Shown here: positions 13,094 to 13,365 of the stretch, one piece after another
Layout of the letters: each line of letters starts with the position of its first letter
Numbering within the stretch: position 1 is the first letter of the stretch
Source of the DNA: an uncultured Planctomycetaceae bacterium
GTDB lineage: Bacteria; Planctomycetota; Planctomycetia; Pirellulales; Thermoguttaceae
Direction of reading: 5' to 3'
Assembly: GCA_947307005.1 (NCBI GenBank)
Contig: CAMZHY010000044.1
Span: forward strand, 1 to 13,365
DNA length: 13,365 nt
The notes under the pieces: model-generated
Seen by the model: the letters and a program-made list of their open reading frames with translations, nothing else
Told to the model about the DNA's origin: nothing
Databases searched by the model: none
Position numbers and translations under genes: made by a program

Positions 13094-13365
13094 CTAGCGT
13101 CGATCCGTCGTTAGAGCGCGTTCGAGAGATTTTAAGAGGTCGGCGATCGGTCTTTCGGGCGCGTCGCCGCCGGCGAGCGTCGTGTTTTCTTGAAGCCAGC
13201 CTTCGACTTTTTTCTGGGCGGACAGGACGGCGGAATGTCGCCGACCTCCGAAGTAGGCGCCGATTTCCGCGAGCGCGGCGCGGGTATGTTTTCGCGCGAG
13301 CCACATCGCAATTGCGCGTGGATCGGCGTTTTTTCTGGCGCGCGACGCCGATTTGAGCGCGTTCG
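13094..13365 (-). CDS. dnaA: Chromosomal replication initiator DnaA, C-terminal part (5' end outside window)
   Basis: The minus-strand frame is open from the window edge to the TAG at 13094-13096, about 90 residues. It reads LKSASRARKNADPRAIAMWLARKHT, then LAEIGAYFGGRRHSAVLSAQKKVEGWL. This is domain IV of DnaA: the PRxIAMxLAR helix, the EIGxxFGGRxHSxV signature that contacts the DnaA box, and the final helix. The protein ends 40-odd residues after the signature with a short basic tail. The AAA+ domain lies beyond the window. It converges with the CobN-like gene, with only 29 bp between the stop codons, so dnaN does not follow dnaA directly here. Confidence 0.92.
   Translation of the reverse strand, partial: NALKSASRARKNADPRAIAMWLARKHTRAALAEIGAYFGGRRHSAVLSAQKKVEGWLQENTTLAGGDAPERPIADLLKSLERALTTDRR

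Overview
The window looks like chromosomal DNA of a planctomycete. Two genes encode DUF1559 proteins with a prepilin-type N-terminus (G|FTLVE) and an H-x9-D motif near the C-terminus, a family expanded in Planctomycetota. One is followed by a small lipoprotein with the VSG-VxYNGxPLP type of sequence common there. The DNA is rich in CG, GACG and GCG words, so long shadow reading frames appear in all six frames; I kept only those with family signatures, sensible starts or convincing composition. A gut or other anaerobic habitat is possible (NikR, iron-sulfur-type flavoprotein), but this is only inference.

Layout. At 1-313 is the 3' end of an unrecognised gene (+). At 361-2213 is a minus-strand unit, promoter - DUF1559 prepilin-like protein - lipoprotein - terminator. 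At 2293-3221 is a minus-strand gene for an unrecognised three-helix membrane protein with a lysine-rich linker and three evenly spaced DPF motifs, with its own terminator. At 3309-3816 is a plus-strand YkgJ-type cysteine-cluster protein, followed by a bidirectional terminator. At 3927-6292 is a minus-strand operon, TetR regulator - aldo/keto reductase - flavoprotein, whose promoter is overlaid by two tandem 14-bp palindromic repeats, a convincing autoregulatory operator.

The most interesting part is 6441-13064 (+): nikR, then a second DUF1559 prepilin-like protein, a MotA/TolQ/ExbB-type channel, a DUF2149 protein and a 1286-residue CobN/magnesium-chelatase-like protein with a membrane helix at each end. 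The ExbB-like, DUF2149 and CobN-like trio resembles the hmuS-type module of Bacteroidota heme loci and related archaeal clusters. No CobS/CobT-type chelatase partners or cobalamin biosynthesis genes are present. The inferred role is a proton-motive-force-powered, membrane-bound system that moves metal into or out of a tetrapyrrole. The adjacent nickel-responsive regulator raises the possibility that the metal is nickel rather than iron.

The window ends in the 3' part of dnaA (-), convergent with the chelatase-like gene. I saw no tRNA, rRNA, CRISPR array or insertion sequence.
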